Shown here: positions 1 to 9,488 of the stretch, piece after piece
Numbering within the stretch: the first letter of the stretch is position 1
Layout of the letters: every line of letters begins with the position of its first letter
Assembly: GCF_001425305.1 (NCBI RefSeq)
Contig: NZ_LMEE01000003.1
Span: forward strand, 587,634-651,633
DNA length: 64,000 bases
Reading direction: 5' to 3'
From: Phenylobacterium sp. Root1290
GTDB lineage: Bacteria; Pseudomonadota; Alphaproteobacteria; Caulobacterales; Caulobacteraceae
Notes under the pieces: model-generated
The model's database searches: none
Told to the model about the DNA's origin: nothing
Seen by the model: only the letters and a program-made list of their open reading frames with translations
Translations under genes and position numbers: made by a program

Positions 1-1572
1 GCCGGGCTGCGGCCGAACGAAATGCTCGGCCTCCAGCGCCGGCCGGGTGGGGATCGGCGGCGCGCCGAAGCGCAGCCATCCGGCGCGATCGTCCTCGCCG
101 GCCCCGAGGGCCTGCGGCACGTCGATGTAGCAGGCCGACGAGATCCAGCCCTGCGGGTGGATGTGATCGACGTGGAAGCCGCCGGGGCGCAGCCGTACCG
201 ACCACGCGCCGAGCACCCTGTGGCCGCCGCGGTTGCGGCCGCGGAACATGTCGTCCCCGATCCCGACTGCGGCGCGATACGCACCGATCGGCCCTTCGAT
301 CGCCTCGAAGAAGGCGCGTATGGCGGGATGCTCGGAGGCCAGCAGGTTCTGCGAGGTCTGGGTGCCGCCGCGCACTGACTGCTCGACCGGGTGGGCCTGC
401 AGGGCATGCAGGTCGGCGAGGGCTACGCGCAGGTCGCCCAGATAGGCGTCCAGGGTGCTCCAGCCGCGCGGCGTATCGATCGTCTGGGCGCGGACCAGGG
501 CGCCATAGTCCCAAAGGTCGCGATATCTCTCATCGCCCGCCAGCCGTCGTGCGGTCGCCAGGGCTGCGGCCGCCTCCTGATCGATCGGGTTCTCGGCCAG
601 CAGGTGCTCGGCGATCTGGGCGGCGGCGCTTGCCTCGCCCAGGGCGAGGTGGGCGTGGGCCATCGTTCGTCTGGCGGACTGATCGCGCGGGCTGCGGGCC
701 AGTACCGATGCGCAAAGATCGCGGCTGCGTTCGGGCGCGACGCTCAGCGAAAGGGCGGCCGTTTCGAGCGCCAGGCGTAGATCGCCGGGAGCCGCCGCAA
801 GCGCCGCCTGCGCGAAAGCCAAGGCCTCTTCTTCGCCCGCGATATGGTTGAGCAGCCGGATCTTAACGCCGGACAGGACGGGGCCTAGCGCTGGCTGCGA
901 CCGCGCAGCGTCCAGGGCTGCATTGATCGGCGCCAACGCCAGCGCCGCGTCGCCCGAGCGCATCCAGATCAGCTGGCCCAGGTCGCGCAGCGCGTCCGCA
1001 TAGCCGGGCCGCTTGGTCACCGCCGTACGGAACGCCGTCTGCGCCTTTTCGAACCTGCGCAGGCCTTGAAGGGCGCGGCCGTAGACAAGCCAGGTCTCGG
1101 GCGCATCCAACCCGAGTGAGAAGGCGCGTTCCGCTTCGGCGGCGGCTTCACGGTCGCGGCCTGCGTCCCCAAGGCCTGAGGCGACATTGTGGGCCGCGAC
1201 GCCGCTGGTCGGGTTGAGCTGGGCGGCGCGGGCGTAGTCGGCCAACGACTCCGGCTTGCGATCCAGCGCCTTCAGCGCCGCGGCGCGGGCGGACAGCGCC
1301 TCGTGCCACGCAGCCTCGCCTTGGGTGAACGGGCGGACCAACACCTCGGCCTCAGCGGCCCGGCCGCCGGCGGTCAGCAAGCGGGCGAGCGCCGCAGCAG
1401 CTTGGACACAGTCCGGGGCCTGCGCCAGCACTCCGCGATAGGCGCGCTCGGCTTCGGCCAGCCGGCCGGCCCGTCCAAGCGCGCGGGCCTGTTCCAGCAT
1501 CTGGGATACGGTTGGGGAGGGCGGAGGCGGGATGGCGGCGGACAAGCGTCTCGACTTCCGTTCACTGAGCAT
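1..1572 (-). CDS. TPR-repeat protein with C-terminal 2OG-Fe(II) oxygenase-like domain (partial, C-terminus beyond left edge)
   Basis: Reading the minus strand from an ATG at 1572 gives 524 open codons that run off the left edge. The first ~400 residues are alanine-rich helical pairs of tetratricopeptide type (for example ALGRAGRLAEAERAYRGVL near residue 30). The visible C-terminal part carries RPGGFHVDHIHPQGWISSAC and a following YIDVP. This His-x-Asp-containing stretch matches the putative 2OG-Fe(II) oxygenase family often fused to TPRs in Caulobacterales. The second iron-binding His would lie beyond the edge. It is divergent from the large TBDR starting at 1794; such proteins often sit beside TBDRs, so a role in modifying or handling an imported substrate is inferred. 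An upstream ATG at 1605 is an alternative start. The domain call is fairly firm; the substrate is unknown. Confidence 0.72.
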   Translation of the reverse strand, partial: MLSERKSRRLSAAIPPPPSPTVSQMLEQARALGRAGRLAEAERAYRGVLAQAPDCVQAAAALARLLTAGGRAAEAEVLVRPFTQGEAAWHEALSARAAALKALDRKPESLADYARAAQLNPTSGVAAHNVASGLGDAGRDREAAAEAERAFSLGLDAPETWLVYGRALQGLRRFEKAQTAFRTAVTKRPGYADALRDLGQLIWMRSGDAALALAPINAALDAARSQPALGPVLSGVKIRLLNHIAGEEEALAFAQAALAAAPGDLRLALETAALSLSVAPERSRDLCASVLARSPRDQSARRTMAHAHLALGEASAAAQIAEHLLAENPIDQEAAAALATARRLAGDERYRDLWDYGALVRAQTIDTPRGWSTLDAYLGDLRVALADLHALQAHPVEQSVRGGTQTSQNLLASEHPAIRAFFEAIEGPIGAYRAAVGIGDDMFRGRNRGGHRVLGAWSVRLRPGGFHVDHIHPQGWISSACYIDVPQALGAGEDDRAGWLRFGAPPIPTRPALEAEHFVRPQPG

Positions 1573-1793
1573 TGGCGAGCCCGATGCGCGAGCGTGCGCG
1601 CACATTGTGCGAACGCCCTGCCGAGCCTGTCCAGTGGGCGCCGGATGTGTAGGCGAGACGCAAAAGCCGCACTCGTGAAGTGCTCGGCGCCGCACTGCAA
1701 AAAATTACGGATCGGACATGTGGGTCCTCAGAACCCCTGCGTCTTGGGCTCGGACGCGCGAGGGGTGCGTCGTCAAATAATAAGGGCGGACGG

Positions 1794-4784
1794 ATGAATT
1801 CGAGTACCTTGAAGTGGCTGATGGTCGGGGGTGTCGCCTACGGCGCGTTGCTCGCTGGCGGCGTTGCCCAGGCGCAGGAGGACAGCTCCACCGCCGTTGA
1901 AGAAGTGGTCGTCACCGGCTCGCGTATCGCCCGGCCCGACTATGTCGCCAACAGCCCGATCGTGTCCGTCGGCCAAGCGGCCATCGAGAACACCGGACAG
2001 GTGACCGTCGAAAAGTCGCTGTCGCAGATGCCCCAATTCTCCGGCTCGTTCGGCCAGGGCAACACTGGCTCGACCTCGACCGGCCTCAATGGCGGCCAGT
2101 CCTACGCCTCGCTGCGCGGCCTCGGCGCCAAGCGCACCCTGATCCTGATGGACGGCCGTCGCCTGCAGCCGTCGAACCCGGACGGTTCGGTCGACCTCAA
2201 CACCATCCCTGAAGCCCTTATCGAGAACGTTGAAGTCATCACCGGCGGCGCCTCGACGGCCTACGGTTCGGACGCCACCGCCGGCGTCGTGAACTTCCGC
2301 CTGAAGCGCAACTTCGACGGCATCACGGTCGACAGCCAGTACGGCATCTCGGAACACGGCGACGGCGAGTCCTTCAAGGTTTCGCTCACCGCCGGCCGGG
2401 CGTTCGACGAGGGCCGCGGCCGCGCCGTTCTGTCGGTTGACTACACCAACCGCGACATCGCGCTGCAGAGCGCCCGCGACTGGTTCGTCTTCCGCCTGAC
2501 GACGCCGGGTCTGTCGACCATCCCGCAAGGCACCGTGCTGTTCGGCGCGAACCTGCCGACCCTGGCTTCGGTCAACGGCGTGTTCGTTGGCCAGTACGGC
2601 ACGGCCGCGCTGCCGGGCAACGCTGCCGGCCGTTACACCGGCCAAATCGGCTTCAATACCGACCAGACGATCTTCTCGACCGCCGGCGTGCGGGTGCAGA
2701 ACTTCCGCGACCCCCAGACCAACACCGCGTACATCGTCAACTCGAACGCCTCGGGCAGCCAACAGCAGGTCAACTTCGGCTATGACGGCGCCTCGATGCA
2801 GTCGGATCTCGACCGCTATTCGGTGTTCGGCAAGATCGACTATGACCTGACCGACAATCTCCGGTTCTTCACGCAGTTCACCTTCACGGACTACGAGTCG
2901 GTCGGCATTTCGAACCCGACCCTGGCCTCGAACGTCTACGGCCTGACCGTTCCGGTCTCGAACCCGTTCATTCCGGCCGACTTCCGCGGCATCCTGGCTT
3001 CGCGTCCCACCCCCGGCGCAGACTTCACCTTCTACAAGGCTCTGGACATCCTCGGCCCGCGGATCCAGCGCTATGAGTACACCGTCTACCAGCTGACCAG
3101 CGGCCTCTCGGGCGACGTCGGCTTCAAGGACTGGACCTGGGACGCCTACGCTTCGTTCTCGAAGGCCAAGTTCGACAACGAGCAGACCGGCGGCGCCAGC
3201 GCCAGCGCTGTCAATCGCCTGCTGCGCAGCCCCACCGGCGGCACCGAGTACTGCACCGGCGGCTGGAACCCCTTCGGCAACCTGACCCCGTCGGGCGACT
3301 GCATCCGCTACATCAGCCGCCGCACGCTGAACCAGAACGAGCTGGAACAGCGCATCGTTGAAGCCAGCGTCCAGGGCGGCCTGTTCGAACTGCCTGCCGG
3401 CGAGATCCGCTTCGCGGCCGGCGTCGACTACCGCTCGAACGAGTACACCTTCACCCCGGACACCCAGCTGAACCAGCCCGACGGCACGTCCGACGTGCTG
3501 GGCTACAGCGTGCTGCGCGACGCCTCCGGCTCGGTCGACACCTACGAAGCCTTCGGCGAACTGCTGATCCCGATCGTCAAGGATCTGCCGTTCGTCAAGG
3601 AGCTGAACACCAACCTCGGCTACCGCTTCTCGGACTACTCGTCGGTCGGCGCGATCAGCACCTACAAGGTCGACTTCGACTGGTCGGTGATCGACAGCCT
3701 GCGCTTCCGCGGCGGCTACAACCGCGCCATCCGCGCCCCGAGCGTCGGCGAACTCTACGCGCCGGTCTCGACGGGTTCGGTCGCCATCGGCACCGCCGGC
3801 CCGACCAACACCGACGGCGACCCCTGCGATGTCCGTTCGTCGTTCCGTCAGGGCGCGAACGCCGCTCAGGTCCGGGCGCTCTGCCTGACCCAGGGTGTTC
3901 CGACCGCGATCATCGACAGCTACCAGCTCGGTACGGCCCAGGTGTTCGCCCTCACCGGCGGCAACCCGGACCTGCAGGAAGAAACCGCCGACACCTTCTC
4001 GTTCGGTGCGGTCGTCACCTCGCCGTTCGAGCACCCGCTGCTGAGCCGCATGTCGGCCTCGATCGACTACTACAGCATCAAGGTGAAGGACGCCGTCGGC
4101 AGCCTGCCGATCAAGAACTCCTTCCAGTTCTGCTACAACGCCGGCGGCGCCAACCCGACGTACGATCCGAACAACTACTACTGCCAGCTGATCGCCCGTA
4201 ACACGGCGTCCGGCGTGCCGCTGAACCCCGTTCAGCCGCTGCAGAACCTTGGTCAGTTCGAAACCACCGGCATCGACTTCCAGTTCGACTGGAACATCGA
4301 CCTGATGGACGTCGGCCTGAGCGAAGACGCCGGCGCGCTGGCGATCAACGTCTCTATCGGCTGGTTGGACCAGTTCAAGATCCAGAACCTGCCGAACGCG
4401 GCGACCTACGACTACGCCGGCACCTGGGGTACGGCCGTCGAGACCAGCGCCGGTCAGGCTCACCCGGAATGGAAGTCGGTCACCTCGGCGACCTACACCC
4501 GCGGCCCGGCCAGCATCGGCCTCCGTTGGCGCTATATCAGCGAGATGAAGAACTCGGCCGTGGTCGTCAGCCCGAACAGCACCGCGCGTGGTGTGAAGGC
4601 CTACAACATCTTCGACCTGAACAGCCGCGTGAAGCTTCCGTGGGAGACCGACCTGCGCTTTGGCGTGAACAACCTGTTCAACCAGAACCCGCCGCAGGCT
4701 GGCGACACCGAATACAACTACGACCAACAGAACTACGACGTCATGGGCCGCACCTACTACGTGGGCGTGCGCAAGCGTTTCTAG
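1794..4784 (+). CDS. TonB-dependent outer-membrane receptor, large (996 aa)
   Basis: Outer-membrane beta-barrel transporter driven by TonB/ExbBD. The start at 1794 is chosen because it follows a purine-rich site (AAGGGCGGA) and opens a signal peptide (residues 1 to ~28, ending VAQAQ). The reading frame stays open upstream to 1680, but that part does not resemble a leader. A TonB-box/plug entry VEEVVVTGSRI lies at about 35-45, followed by plug motifs ASLRGLGAKRTLILMDGRR and GGASTAYGSDATAGVVNF. The barrel ends in a terminal Phe (GVRKRF), as expected for Bam recognition. It belongs to the roughly 1000-residue RTLILMDGRR type abundant in Caulobacterales. Its neighbours (TPR/2OG protein divergent, M14 and M20 peptidases convergent downstream) suggest a peptide or modified amino-acid ligand, which is inference only. 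Confidence 0.93.
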   Translation: MNSSTLKWLMVGGVAYGALLAGGVAQAQEDSSTAVEEVVVTGSRIARPDYVANSPIVSVGQAAIENTGQVTVEKSLSQMPQFSGSFGQGNTGSTSTGLNGGQSYASLRGLGAKRTLILMDGRRLQPSNPDGSVDLNTIPEALIENVEVITGGASTAYGSDATAGVVNFRLKRNFDGITVDSQYGISEHGDGESFKVSLTAGRAFDEGRGRAVLSVDYTNRDIALQSARDWFVFRLTTPGLSTIPQGTVLFGANLPTLASVNGVFVGQYGTAALPGNAAGRYTGQIGFNTDQTIFSTAGVRVQNFRDPQTNTAYIVNSNASGSQQQVNFGYDGASMQSDLDRYSVFGKIDYDLTDNLRFFTQFTFTDYESVGISNPTLASNVYGLTVPVSNPFIPADFRGILASRPTPGADFTFYKALDILGPRIQRYEYTVYQLTSGLSGDVGFKDWTWDAYASFSKAKFDNEQTGGASASAVNRLLRSPTGGTEYCTGGWNPFGNLTPSGDCIRYISRRTLNQNELEQRIVEASVQGGLFELPAGEIRFAAGVDYRSNEYTFTPDTQLNQPDGTSDVLGYSVLRDASGSVDTYEAFGELLIPIVKDLPFVKELNTNLGYRFSDYSSVGAISTYKVDFDWSVIDSLRFRGGYNRAIRAPSVGELYAPVSTGSVAIGTAGPTNTDGDPCDVRSSFRQGANAAQVRALCLTQGVPTAIIDSYQLGTAQVFALTGGNPDLQEETADTFSFGAVVTSPFEHPLLSRMSASIDYYSIKVKDAVGSLPIKNSFQFCYNAGGANPTYDPNNYYCQLIARNTASGVPLNPVQPLQNLGQFETTGIDFQFDWNIDLMDVGLSEDAGALAINVSIGWLDQFKIQNLPNAATYDYAGTWGTAVETSAGQAHPEWKSVTSATYTRGPASIGLRWRYISEMKNSAVVVSPNSTARGVKAYNIFDLNSRVKLPWETDLRFGVNNLFNQNPPQAGDTEYNYDQQNYDVMGRTYYVGVRKRF

Positions 4785-4797
4785 GACTGAAATCGGA

Positions 4798-4824
4798 GAC
4801 AGGGGCGGCCCCACCGCCCCTGTC
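4798..4824. repeat. Perfect 11-bp inverted repeat downstream of the TBDR
   Basis: GACAGGGGCGG and CCGCCCCTGTC are separated by CCCCA, 14 bases after the TBDR stop codon. There is no T-run, so alone it is a weak terminator. It may protect the 3' end or assist the terminator that follows at 4855. Confidence 0.6.
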
Positions 4825-4854
4825 GCCACAAACCGCTGCGTCCTTGGCGGTGGA

Positions 4855-4889
4855 GGGCGTCGGTCGAAAGACCGGCGCCCTTCTTGTTT
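4855..4889 (+). terminator. Intrinsic terminator of the TBDR gene
   Basis: GGGCGTCGGTC and GACCGGCGCCC form an 11-bp stem with one T-G wobble around a GAAA tetraloop, followed by TTCTTGTTT on the plus strand. Confidence 0.8.
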
Positions 4890-4912
4890 GCGGGAGGTCC
4901 TGGCGAGCGGGC

Positions 4913-4947
4913 AAAAAAAGAGCGCCGGACCCGAAGGCCCGGCGCTC
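4913..4947 (-). terminator. Intrinsic terminator of the M14 peptidase gene
   Basis: Read on the minus strand, a 12-bp GC stem closes a TTCG tetraloop (4932-4935) and is followed by seven T residues (4919-4913). It lies 22 bases beyond the M14 peptidase stop and faces the TBDR terminator, so the convergent pair is closed from both sides. Confidence 0.88.
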
Positions 4948-4968
4948 CCTGGCGTCCTGGGGAGACGC

Positions 4969-7746
4969 CTACTTCTTGGCGACGGCCGGTCCGTAGAGCA
5001 TGCCGTTGAACAAGAACTTGAAGGTTCCGTAGGACTGCGCGCGCTGGGTCACTTCCGGGCCCATCACGAACAGCTTGCCCTTGCCGACGTCGATATCGAG
5101 GACGCCGGTCGAGCCCTTCAGCTTCTCCTGGCCGACGGCCCAGCCGCTGCGCAGCGGAGCATCGGTGTCGAACCATGAGACGCGCGCCACGCCGGTCGCC
5201 GAGGCCTTCAGGTTGAAGGTCGGGCTGCGGTCGAAGAACACGTCCACATCCTGCGGGATGCCGTAGGCGAGCGGCTGGCGGTTATCGACCTTGGCGCGCA
5301 GCACCGAACCCGGAATGTAGAATTCCTTGTTCGACAGGCCGGCGACCTTGTCGCCGTCCTTCTTGGCCACGGCCACCTCGACCGGCGCGCCGATCACGGT
5401 CGCCAAGCGCGACGACGAGCCGATGGTGATCACCGTGCCGCCGTTCTTGGCGAAGTCGGCGACCTGCGGCAGCGTCTTGTCGTCGGTGATCGCGCCCAGC
5501 CACGGGTGGAACTCGGCCGGGATATCCTCGGCCTTGGGCTGCGGGAAGGCGCGGCCGGCGCGGAACGGACCGCCCTGCGGAGCCGGGATCACGCCGTCGG
5601 CGAAGACCAGGACGTCGTAGTCCTTGGCCAGGTCGCCGGCGTCGAGGCGCTTCGGATAGACCACCTCGAAGGGCGCTTCGAACTGTTCGAACAGCCAGCG
5701 GTTCCAGCCCGAGGGCATCGACCCGCCGTAGACGTCGACCAGACCGATGCGGACCGGCTTCAGGGGCAGGGCTTCGCCCGCGGGCTTGGCGCCCACGGCG
5801 AAGGCGTCGATGCCGAGATCCTTCACGCCCTTGGCGATCACCGCCTGGGCTTCGGCCGAGGCCGGGACCCAGATGGCGCCGGGACCGAAGCTGTCCTTGC
5901 CGGCCTTGGCGCCGTCCTTCAGCCAGAACACCGGCTGACCAGCCTTCAGCAGGCGGTTGGTCAGGGTGAAGCTCTGGTTGGTCTCGTGGCTGATCAGCCA
6001 GCCCGCCTTGCCCGAACCCTTCACCGAACCCGACTGCACGGGAACGAGGTCCGGCAGGCGTTCGGTCGGGGCTTCGAAGCCGTCCAGGATGCGGTCGAAC
6101 TTGATCCCCATCTGGTAGGCCAGGGTGTAGCCGGTGATGTCGTACGGCGCCTTGGGCGGGCCGCCCGGGTACTCGAGGTCGTGCGGGTGGTCCTGCGGCT
6201 CGAACATGTCGAGGACGTGCGGACGATAGGCCTGCGCCGCCTTCACGACATACGATCCGGCCGGATAGGTCTTGTCGCCGACCTTGAACGACTTGGTCGC
6301 ACGATCGACGTCGACGCCGGTCTTGATCAGCGCGTTCACGAACGCGGTGACGGTCGGCATGTCGGCCTGGTCGGACGGGATGATGAAGCCGCGCGGATCG
6401 CGGGCTTCGGGCTTTTGCAGGACGCCATAGAGCTTCGGATCGACCGCGCCGGCGCGGCCGAAGAACGATGCCATCATTTCGTCCTCGCCCGCGGGCTTGG
6501 CGTTCTTGGCCGCCTCGTTCAGTTCGTCGATCTTGGTCGGCGTGGTCGTCCAGCTGTCCTTGGAGCCGCGCTCGATGCTGTTCGCGCCCATCTTGTAGAT
6601 GTTCGACAGCAGGCGTTCGCGGTTGCGCGAGGCGTAGTCGATGACCGCGCGGTTCATCGTCCACTGGTACTCGACGGTCTGCGACAGATGCCAGGTCTGC
6701 GGCGCGATCGGCATGGGCCGGTCGCCGTTCGGCAGCTGCAGGTTCGGCACCAGCTTCACGGTCTCGGGGGTCGGGCCGCCGATGATCTCGGTCAGCAGGC
6801 CGATCGAGTTGTGGAAGTAGGCGATCGAGCGTTCCATCCCGTTGTGCCAGGTGGAGTAGGACGCGGCGCTGCGCGCGCCCGAGCCGGGCTTGTCCTCGGC
6901 GACCAGACGGCTGTGCATGGCCATCCCGACTTCCTGCAGGGAGGTCATGACCAGCGGGTCATAGTTGTAGTTGAAGGGGTCGCGGAACGGAGGAACGAAG
7001 ACGACCATGCCCGTCGGGCCGGTCTGGTGCTGGTTGAAGATGATCTGCGGGAACCACTCGCGGAACAGCTGCTTGTTGACGTTGGTCGTCTCAGCCATCT
7101 GCGACATGTAGCTGTCGCGGTTGTTATCGTGGCCGACGTACTTCTGGTAGAGGCGGGGGATCGAGTAGAACTCGCGCTTCTTGGGGTCCTCGTGACGCAT
7201 GTACCAGTCGGACACGAGTTCCATGCCGTCCGGATTGTCGTGCGCGAACAGGATGATCACGTCGTCCAGCATGCGCAGGGTCTCAGGGTCGTTCTGAGAC
7301 AGCATGCGGTAGAGCACCTGGATCTGCCCCTGGGACGTCACCGTCTCCGTGGCGTGCAGGCCGGCGTCGATCCAGACAATGGCCTTGCCCTCGGCCGCCA
7401 GCTTGGCGGCTTCTTCCTTGGACAGGCCTTCAGCCTTGGCCAGGCGCTTGGAAATCGCCTTGTAGTGATCGAGCTTGGCGAGGTTGGCGGGCGAGGAGAC
7501 CACAGCCATCCATTGCGTGCGGCCCTCTTCGGACTTTCCGAAGTCGACCAGCTTCATGCGGTCGGATTGGCCCGCCAGCGTCTTCAGGTAGGCCTCGTAG
7601 GCCGTGTAGTCGGCGAGGAAATAGTCGCTGCCCGGATTCTGGGCGAAGGCCTCGGTCGGCGGGGTGATGGTCGCCGCGTTGGCGGCTCCGCCCATGATCA
7701 TGACCAACGCCAGTGCGGCGCCCGTCATTGCGTGTTTTCGCGTCAT
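4969..7746 (-). CDS. M14-family zinc carboxypeptidase, exported (925 aa)
   Basis: Secreted metallopeptidase. A Sec signal peptide covers residues 1 to ~24 (ends GGAANAA). The M14 zinc site is visible: HATE (His131, Glu134) and His240 in FNQHQTGP. An NNRD at 208-211 corresponds to the substrate-binding Asn-Arg, and Glu320 in GLLTEIIGG fits the catalytic Glu. The C-terminal half is longer than classic carboxypeptidases and resembles the large M14 proteins of Caulobacter and Xanthomonas; residues ~690-900 have a glutamine-amidotransferase-like look (VLVFADGVI, GGTVITIGSSSRL). It runs toward the upstream TBDR and has its own terminator. The M20 amidohydrolase just upstream on the same strand suggests joint peptide degradation in the periplasm. 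Family is confident; specificity is unknown. Confidence 0.88.
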   Translation of the reverse strand: MTRKHAMTGAALALVMIMGGAANAATITPPTEAFAQNPGSDYFLADYTAYEAYLKTLAGQSDRMKLVDFGKSEEGRTQWMAVVSSPANLAKLDHYKAISKRLAKAEGLSKEEAAKLAAEGKAIVWIDAGLHATETVTSQGQIQVLYRMLSQNDPETLRMLDDVIILFAHDNPDGMELVSDWYMRHEDPKKREFYSIPRLYQKYVGHDNNRDSYMSQMAETTNVNKQLFREWFPQIIFNQHQTGPTGMVVFVPPFRDPFNYNYDPLVMTSLQEVGMAMHSRLVAEDKPGSGARSAASYSTWHNGMERSIAYFHNSIGLLTEIIGGPTPETVKLVPNLQLPNGDRPMPIAPQTWHLSQTVEYQWTMNRAVIDYASRNRERLLSNIYKMGANSIERGSKDSWTTTPTKIDELNEAAKNAKPAGEDEMMASFFGRAGAVDPKLYGVLQKPEARDPRGFIIPSDQADMPTVTAFVNALIKTGVDVDRATKSFKVGDKTYPAGSYVVKAAQAYRPHVLDMFEPQDHPHDLEYPGGPPKAPYDITGYTLAYQMGIKFDRILDGFEAPTERLPDLVPVQSGSVKGSGKAGWLISHETNQSFTLTNRLLKAGQPVFWLKDGAKAGKDSFGPGAIWVPASAEAQAVIAKGVKDLGIDAFAVGAKPAGEALPLKPVRIGLVDVYGGSMPSGWNRWLFEQFEAPFEVVYPKRLDAGDLAKDYDVLVFADGVIPAPQGGPFRAGRAFPQPKAEDIPAEFHPWLGAITDDKTLPQVADFAKNGGTVITIGSSSRLATVIGAPVEVAVAKKDGDKVAGLSNKEFYIPGSVLRAKVDNRQPLAYGIPQDVDVFFDRSPTFNLKASATGVARVSWFDTDAPLRSGWAVGQEKLKGSTGVLDIDVGKGKLFVMGPEVTQRAQSYGTFKFLFNGMLYGPAVAKK

Positions 7747-7883
7747 TCCATCCCCCGTCTCGTTTGCCAGAACAGGCAGCCCTACAAATGGACCTGCCTC
7801 AGTAGACGAGACGCAAGCGGGGTTCGATTCCGCACCTCTGGTTGCGGAACAATTTTAAGGGGGCGGGAGGATACCGACCCGCA

Positions 7884-7924
7884 GAAAAGCAGGCGGGATC
7901 GGATCTGCTGATCCGATCCCGCCT
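7884..7924 (-). terminator. Intrinsic terminator of the M20 amidohydrolase gene
   Basis: A perfect 15-bp stem (AGGCGGGATCGGATC with its complement 7910-7924) around a 4-base loop begins 7 bases past the stop codon at 7931. On the minus strand it is followed by GCTTTT. Confidence 0.85.
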
Positions 7925-7930
7925 GGCGGC

Positions 7931-9421
7931 TTACTCGGCGCCGCCGGCCTTGCGGTAGTCGAGCGGCGGCTTGCGGTCGCCGACCATCGCCTTGTAGGCG
8001 AAGTCAGCGCCCTGACGCTCTTTCAGCTCGGCCTTGGCCTGGGCGATCAGCTCGGGGTTGGACAGCAGCTCGGCGCCCGTGAGCGAGAGCGTCTTGGCGG
8101 CCACGGCCGCGCCCTTCAGGCCGATGCTCATGCCCGCGGCGGCCACGTTCTGCCAGCTGTGGCCGGCCGAGCCGGGCACGAAGGTGGCCGTGGAGAGGCC
8201 AACGGTCGGGGTGACCCACGAGACGTCCGCCACGTCGGTCGAACCGCCGCCGGCGTCGCCCGAGGTGTCGGCGTCCTTGTACGGCTGGATCTTGCCCACC
8301 GAGGAGAGGTCGCCGCCGCCGTTCGGCAGCGACTTGGCCAGTTCCTGAGCGAACTTGGTCTCTTCCGGGGTCCAGGTGATCCCGCCGACGCTGTTCAGCG
8401 ACTGGTACATGACCTTGCCGAGCACGTCGTTGGGCAGGAGGTTGTAGACGCCGCCGGTCTGTTCGAACTCGACCTTGGTGTTGGTGATCATCGCCGCGCC
8501 TTCGGCGGCCTTCTTGACGCGGTCCATGACGTTGACCACGACCTTCGGGTCGGCGTTACGCACGTAGTAGTAGACCTCGGCGAAGTCCGGCACCACGTTC
8601 GGGGCCTTGCCGCCGTTGGTGACGACGTAGTGGATGCGGGTGCGGTCGGGGATGTGTTCGCGCAGGTAGTTGTTGGCGACGTTCATGATCTCGACGCCGT
8701 CCAGCGCCGAGCGACCGGCCCACGGCGCGCCCGAGGCGTGGCTGGATTGGCCATAAAAGCGGAACTTGCCGCTGATGTTGGCCATCGAGGTGCCCTGGTT
8801 GGCCGAGTTGGTGTTGCCCGGGTGCCAGTGCAGCGTGATGTCCACGTCGTTGAACAGGCCGTCGCGGACCATGTAGACCTTGCCGGAGCCGCCTTCTTCG
8901 GCGGGGGTGCCGTAGACGCGCACTTCGCCCTGCACCTTGTTGGCCACCATCCACTGCTTCAGCGCCACGGCGCCGGCGACCGAGGCGGCGCCGAACAGGC
9001 TGTGGCCGCAGCCATGGCCGTTGTCTTGCCCGGCGACCGGCTGCTTGGTGGGGGCGGCGGCCTGCGACAGGCCCGGCAGGGCGTCGAACTCGGCCAGGAT
9101 GGCGATAACCGGGCCATTGCCGTTCTTGAAGCTGGCGACGAAGCCGGTCGGTTCACCCGCGACGCCGGCCTGGACCTTGAAGCCCGCGGCCTTCAGTTGG
9201 TCCTGGAGGAGGGCGCTGCTTTTGACTTCCTGATAGCCGAGCTCGGCGTAGCTCCAGATCTTCAGGGCCGCGTCATTCATCTTCGGGGTGTACGCGTCGA
9301 CGGCCGCGGTGAGCTGGGTCTTGTCAGCGGCGGTGAGCGGGGCGGCGGTGGCGGCGGAAGCCGCAAGCCAGGCAGTAGCGCAGAGCGCGCTGGTCGCCAG
9401 CGCCTTCGAAATCAGTTTCAT
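7931..9421 (-). CDS. M20 family amidohydrolase, AbgB-like, exported (496 aa)
   Basis: Binuclear-zinc amidohydrolase similar to p-aminobenzoyl-glutamate hydrolase subunit B, expected to cut N-acyl or aminoacyl amide bonds. The ATG at 9421 is chosen because GGAGG lies just upstream and because it starts a signal peptide (residues 1-27, ending AATAA). Metal-site motifs are GHGCGH (135-140), GTPAEEG (171-177), HWHPG (198-202) and SSHA (227-230). Unlike cytosolic E. coli AbgB it carries an export signal, so it probably works in the periplasm. It lies between FecI/FecR and the M14 peptidase on one strand; its own terminator makes it a separate unit from the latter. Exact substrate cannot be read from sequence. 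Confidence 0.87.
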   Translation of the reverse strand: MKLISKALATSALCATAWLAASAATAAPLTAADKTQLTAAVDAYTPKMNDAALKIWSYAELGYQEVKSSALLQDQLKAAGFKVQAGVAGEPTGFVASFKNGNGPVIAILAEFDALPGLSQAAAPTKQPVAGQDNGHGCGHSLFGAASVAGAVALKQWMVANKVQGEVRVYGTPAEEGGSGKVYMVRDGLFNDVDITLHWHPGNTNSANQGTSMANISGKFRFYGQSSHASGAPWAGRSALDGVEIMNVANNYLREHIPDRTRIHYVVTNGGKAPNVVPDFAEVYYYVRNADPKVVVNVMDRVKKAAEGAAMITNTKVEFEQTGGVYNLLPNDVLGKVMYQSLNSVGGITWTPEETKFAQELAKSLPNGGGDLSSVGKIQPYKDADTSGDAGGGSTDVADVSWVTPTVGLSTATFVPGSAGHSWQNVAAAGMSIGLKGAAVAAKTLSLTGAELLSNPELIAQAKAELKERQGADFAYKAMVGDRKPPLDYRKAGGAE

Positions 9422-9488
9422 GGGTCCTCCAGGGCGGCGGCGCATTAGGGCGCCGCCGCTTCTCAAGACGCAGCTGCGTCTGAAATCC

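Noticed and set aside
1773..4829. 1018-codon minus-strand open frame covering the whole TBDR gene
   Set aside because: Antisense shadow of a GC-rich coding gene; no leader or family motif, and composition is Arg/Val/Asp-rich low-complexity.
5506..7911. 801-codon plus-strand frame antisense to the M14 peptidase
   Set aside because: Shadow frame of the zinc peptidase; no motif.
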